Assembly (NCBI RefSeq): GCF_022179765.1
Contig: NZ_BPRE01000005.1
Span: forward strand, 124,001 to 188,000
DNA: 64,000 bases
Origin: Methylorubrum suomiense
GTDB lineage: Bacteria > Pseudomonadota > Alphaproteobacteria > Rhizobiales > Beijerinckiaceae
Direction: 5' to 3'
A model generated the notes under the pieces. That model saw only the letters and a list, made by a program, of their open reading frames with translations, was not told the origin of the DNA and did no database searches. The translations under genes were made by a program, and so were the position numbers. Of the stretch, positions 59,837-64,000 are shown in pieces. The first letter of the stretch is position 1. Every line of letters starts with the position of its first letter.

Positions 59837-61234
59837 ATGGCTCATTCCGCTCACGCCGCGCCCCACGGTGCGGGTGCGCCCGCCGCGCACACGCCGTGGT
59901 ACAAAGTGCTCTACATCCAGGTGCTGATCGCCATCGCGCTCGGCATCTTCGTCGGCTGGCTCGCGCCCGATTGGGGCAAGTCGTTCAAGTGGATGGGCGA
60001 CGCCTTCATCGCGCTGATCAAGATGATGATCGCGCCGATCATCTTCTGCACCATCGTCCACGGCATTGCCTCGATCGGCGATCTCAAGAAGGTCGGCCGC
60101 GTCGGCCTCAAGGCCTTGATCTATTTCGAGGTGGTCTCCTCCGTGGCGCTGTTGGTCGGCATCCTGGTGGGTGAGATCATCCAGCCCGGCGCCGGCTTCG
60201 GCGCGGACGTGACGAAGCTCGATGCCAAGGCGGTCGAGGGCTATGCCAGCAAGGCGGCGGCCGATTCCACCGTCGCCCACCTCATGGCCATCATCCCCAA
60301 GAGCTTCTTCGACGCCTTCGCCACCGGCGACCTGCTGCAGGTGCTGCTGATCTCGATCCTGACCGGCGTCGTGCTCACCGGCATGGGCAAGAAGGGCGAG
60401 AGCATCACCCACGGCATCGACGCGGCGGGGCAGGTGTTCTTCCGCATCATCGGCCTCATCGTGAAGCTCGCCCCGATCGGCGCCTTCGGCGCGATGGCCT
60501 TCACGGTGGGCCAGTACGGCATCGGCAAGGTCATCGACCTCGCGTGGCTGGTGGGCACCTTCTACACCACCTCGCTGCTGTTCGTGTTCGTCGTGCTCGG
60601 CGGCATCGCGGCGTTCGCCGGCTTCTCGATCCTCAAGTTCCTCGCCTACATCAAGGACGAGCTCCTGATCGTGCTCGGCACCTCGTCCTCCGAGACGGTG
60701 CTGCCGCACATGATGACCAAGATGAAGCGCCTCGGCGCCTCGGACTCGGTCGTCGGCCTCGTGATCCCGACCGGCTACTCGTTCAATCTCGACGGTACCA
60801 ACATCTACATGACGCTCACCACCCTGTTCCTGGCGCAGGCGGTGGGCGCCGATCTCTCGATCGGCCAGTACGCGACGATCTTCCTCGTCGCCATGCTGAC
60901 GTCCAAGGGCGCCTCGGGCGTCACTGGCGCCGGCTTCATCACGCTCGCGGCGACGCTGGCCGCCATTCCGGGCAACCCGGTCCCGGTGGCGGCGATGACG
61001 CTGGTGCTCGGCGTCGACAAGTTCATGTCGGAGTGCCGCGCGCTCACCAACCTCATCGGCAACGGCGTCGCGACGGTCGTGGTGTCCCGCTGGGAGGGCG
61101 AACTCGACAAGGAGAAGCTCGCCCAGGTGATGGCGCACCCGGTCTCGATCGGCACCGAGATCTCGGACGAGGATCCGGTCGCCCCCGGCGACGCGGCGAA
61201 TGCACCGGCCCCGAAGGCCGTGGCGGCGCAGTAA
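59837..61234 (+). CDS. dctA: C4-dicarboxylate transporter DctA
   Basis: A 465-residue sodium/proton-dependent dicarboxylate symporter of the DAACS family. It has about eight membrane helices, the Ser-rich hairpin [11 protein letters not shown], the [13 protein letters not shown] motif and the [16 protein letters not shown] stretch, all characteristic of DctA. It imports succinate, fumarate and malate. RBS GAGG lies 6 nt before the ATG. In many rhizobia DctA is controlled by DctB/DctD with RpoN; no such genes or clear -24/-12 site were seen here. The ROK kinase gene follows by 4 bases. Confidence 0.96.
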   Translation: MAHSAHAAPHGAGAPAAHTPWYKVLYIQVLIAIALGIFVGWLAPDWGKSFKWMGDAFIALIKMMIAPIIFCTIVHGIASIGDLKKVGRVGLKALIYFEVVSSVALLVGILVGEIIQPGAGFGADVTKLDAKAVEGYASKAAADSTVAHLMAIIPKSFFDAFATGDLLQVLLISILTGVVLTGMGKKGESITHGIDAAGQVFFRIIGLIVKLAPIGAFGAMAFTVGQYGIGKVIDLAWLVGTFYTTSLLFVFVVLGGIAAFAGFSILKFLAYIKDELLIVLGTSSSETVLPHMMTKMKRLGASDSVVGLVIPTGYSFNLDGTNIYMTLTTLFLAQAVGADLSIGQYATIFLVAMLTSKGASGVTGAGFITLAATLAAIPGNPVPVAAMTLVLGVDKFMSECRALTNLIGNGVATVVVSRWEGELDKEKLAQVMAHPVSIGTEISDEDPVAPGDAANAPAPKAVAAQ

Positions 61235-61238
61235 GGGC

Positions 61239-62159
61239 TTGAGGGCGCAAGACATCCGGATCGGGATCGATCTCGGCGGCACCAAGATCGCCGGGATCGC
61301 CCTAGGCCCCGACGGGACGACGCGGGCGGAAACGCGCGTGCCGACCCCGCAGGGCGACTACGCCGGCACGCTGGATGCCATCGCCGGCCTCGTCGCGACC
61401 CTCGAAGCCGAGGCCGGCACCGAGGGGGCGAGCGTCGGCATCGGCATGCCGGGCGCGGTGTCGCGCCACAACGGCCTGATCAAGAACGCGAATTCGGTCT
61501 GGCTCAACGGACGGCCCTTTGCCCAGGACATCGCGGCGCGGCTCGGTCGCCCGGTCCGGGTCGAGAACGATGCCAATTGCCTCGCGGTGTCGGAGGCCGT
61601 GGACGGGGCGGGCGCCGGCGAACGCCTCGTCTGGGCGGTGATCCTCGGCACCGGCGTCGGCTCCGGCGTCGCCGTCGATGGGCAGGCGCTCACAGGCCGC
61701 AACGCGATCGCCGGGGAATGGGGCCACAATCCGCTGCCCTGGCCCCGCGACGACGAGCGCCCCGGCCCGGCCTGCTATTGCGGGCGACGCGGCTGCCTGG
61801 AAACCTGGCTGTCCGGCCCGGGCCTCGCCGCCGACCACCTCGCGTGCACCGGTGAGCGGCTGAGCGGCGAACAGATCGTGGCCGCCGCGCTCCAGGGGGA
61901 ACCGGGCGCCGCCGCCACCCTGGCGCGCTACCTCGACCGTCTCGCCCGCGGCATCGCCCACGTGGTCAACCTGCTCGATCCCGACGTGATCGTGCTGGGC
62001 GGCGGCCTGTCGCGCATCGAGAGCGTCGTGGCGGCCCTGCCCGAACGCATCGCGCCCCATGTCTTCTCCGATACGTTCGACACGCCGGTGCGGACGAGCC
62101 GGCACGGCGACGCCTCCGGCGTCCGGGGGGCTGCCTGGCTGTGGGGACCGGAGTCGTAG
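61239..62159 (+). CDS. ROK-family sugar kinase
   Basis: A 306-residue kinase with ATP-binding GIDLGGTKIAG, sugar-binding VENDANCLAVSEA, the ROK-signature glycine-rich GTGVGSGV, the conserved GEWGHNPLPW and the zinc motif CYCGRRGCLE. Fructokinase or N-acetylglucosamine kinase are the usual activities in the family; the substrate is unknown. The TTG start at 61239 follows TAAGGG. It begins 4 bases after dctA, so it is co-transcribed with it. Confidence 0.88.
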   Translation: MRAQDIRIGIDLGGTKIAGIALGPDGTTRAETRVPTPQGDYAGTLDAIAGLVATLEAEAGTEGASVGIGMPGAVSRHNGLIKNANSVWLNGRPFAQDIAARLGRPVRVENDANCLAVSEAVDGAGAGERLVWAVILGTGVGSGVAVDGQALTGRNAIAGEWGHNPLPWPRDDERPGPACYCGRRGCLETWLSGPGLAADHLACTGERLSGEQIVAAALQGEPGAAATLARYLDRLARGIAHVVNLLDPDVIVLGGGLSRIESVVAALPERIAPHVFSDTFDTPVRTSRHGDASGVRGAAWLWGPES

Positions 62160-62498
62160 GCGACATTCCGGACCGCCGGCTGGGAAAAAATCGGCAGCGT
62201 CTTCGCGCGGCGAAGCTGAAGCATGCCCGCGCTCCACACTCAGAGTCTGTTTGACTGGCTCTACGAACGGAAGCTGCTTTGAGTCGGCGACACTCCCATC
62301 CCATCCTCTCATCCTTGTAAGTCTCTCCGGCGCGGATCTGCTCAGATCGGGTCTGCGGCGACGGGTAGGACGCCGGCTTATCCTGGGGCCTTGCAGCCCG
62401 TACCTCAGCAGGGTTGCCTGCCTGTCCATCCAACGACCCCGGACAGTCGCTCGGGCCACCAGAGCCCGGTTGCGCAAGGGTGGGGCAGGATAGCGCTG
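62160..62498. other. Gap containing the probable left end of the IS110 element
   Basis: About 340 bases without a protein gene. The second half (from about 62313) is probably the left non-coding end of the IS110-type element. In IS110 members this end encodes a bridge RNA, though I cannot define its limits. A CCTCATCCTTG fragment near 62303-62313 looks like a remnant of the dispersed palindrome family. Confidence 0.35.
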
Positions 62499-63444
<946 letters not shown>

Positions 63445-63470
63445 CCGCCAACACAGTCGCCGTGGAGGAG

Positions 63471-63567
63471 ATGCGAAGCGGCGCCCTCGAAGGAGGGCTC
63501 CAGGGATCGCAGAGACATCTGGAATCCTCCTTCGAGGCCGCTTCGCGGCACCTCAGGATGAAGGGGT
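63471..63567. repeat. Palindromic dispersed element, copy E (left end missing)
   Basis: It starts inside the left arm (GCGAAGCGGCGCCCTCGAAG) and runs through GAGGGCTCCAGGGATCGCAG and the mirrored arm ATCCTCCTTCGAGGCCGC to GGCACCTCAGGATGAAGGG. The usual CCTCATCCTGAGG at the left is absent. It stands 27 bases after the transposase, between it and the convergent hydrolase gene. Confidence 0.82.
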
Positions 63568-63622
63568 TGGGTGGGATGAGCCAGTTGCACGGGCTCTCCG
63601 CATCTTCCGCCTGAGTTCCGAC

Positions 63623-64000
63623 CTACGCGAAAAAGTCGCCGAGGAAGAAGTCCACCGCCTGGGTCACCACGCCCGGATCGTAGGCGTGCGGGCCGTCATA
63701 CTCGACATAGGTGACGTCGTAGCCGGCCTCGCGCAGCAGGCGAACGTGGCGGCGGGCGCTGCGATCGATCCCGATCTGCTCGTCGCGGGTCCCGTGCGAC
63801 ACGAAGATCTTCGGGGCGCCGGCCTGCACCTGCACGGACATGAAGCCGGCCGACGACACGATGACGTGGCTGATCCGGTCGCCGTTGGTGAGGCCGAGGG
63901 AGAGCGCGTAGCTGCCTCCGTCGGAATGGCCGGCGAAAGCGAGATGGCGCGGATCGATCAGGAAGCGGTCGGCGACCTCTGCCAGCGCCCGGTCGAGCCG
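63623..64000 (-). CDS. Alpha/beta hydrolase (esterase-like), 5' end outside the window
   Basis: The last 125 codons of a minus-strand gene that continues beyond 64000. It contains the nucleophile elbow GHSDGGSYAL, with Ser in GxSxG, then an acid-site region HGTRDEQIGID and the catalytic His in GPHAYDPG. This is a complete Ser-Asp-His triad of a phospholipase/carboxylesterase or dienelactone hydrolase-like protein. The ATG at 63859 is internal and not the true start. Confidence 0.85.
   Translation of the reverse strand, partial: RLDRALAEVADRFLIDPRHLAFAGHSDGGSYALSLGLTNGDRISHVIVSSAGFMSVQVQAGAPKIFVSHGTRDEQIGIDRSARRHVRLLREAGYDVTYVEYDGPHAYDPGVVTQAVDFFLGDFFA

Overview
The window is high-GC alphaproteobacterial chromosome, most likely from the Methylobacterium/Methylorubrum extorquens group. 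Three points support this: the cell-cycle genes cckA and an rcdA-type gene (DUF1465), a two-gene M16 protease pair that looks like PqqF/PqqG, and the rpmH-rnpA-yidC-engB order. It is mostly core genome with few accessory insertions. No rRNA, tRNA, CRISPR array or prophage was seen.

Layout. 1-4.0 kb: end of fliR, flhB, a 40-codon ORF translationally coupled at both ends, then cckA. 4.1-9.6 kb: a zinc-ribbon metallopeptidase, alaS, and a WYL regulator divergent from a glutathione S-transferase. 9.8-13.7 kb: an OprO/P-type porin, an AT-rich low-coding gap and recA, whose promoter carries an SOS-type box. 13.9-21 kb: exported proteins, a BrkB-type membrane protein, and a TonB receptor plus PepSY iron-uptake unit containing a truncated PepSY duplicate. 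21.4-28.6 kb: polA, a GIY-YIG gene bracketed by palindromic repeats, a D-cysteine desulfhydrase-like enzyme, an MsbA-type ABC exporter and rpmE. 28.7-33.6 kb: the rcdA-like gene, a candidate small RNA on the minus strand preceded by a perfect CtrA full site, then rpmH-rnpA-yidC-engB-DUF423. 33.7-41.6 kb: AtoE-type transporter, phosphoesterase, clpB and two divergent MOSC paralogues. 41.8-49.7 kb: argB, HAD phosphatase, minimal metallopeptidase, several membrane or hypothetical genes, a response regulator and bioD. 49.9-61.2 kb: fpr, a VOC dioxygenase-like gene, pqqG, pqqF, lspA, ileS and dctA. 61.2-64 kb: ROK kinase, an inactivated IS110 element and a truncated alpha/beta hydrolase.

Common threads. 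The CckA kinase (which feeds CtrA), an RcdA homologue (CtrA proteolysis) and a CtrA-type box in front of an apparently structured, terminator-ended RNA suggest one regulatory theme. A second theme is a family of roughly 110-nt palindromic elements, mostly in gaps downstream of genes. One pair brackets a GIY-YIG nuclease gene and one copy supplies its stop codon. A related 22-nt unit has inserted into, and frameshifted, the IS110 transposase.

All calls come from reading the sequence; no database search was run. Start codons in this GC-rich DNA are often ambiguous, and the choice is explained where it matters.
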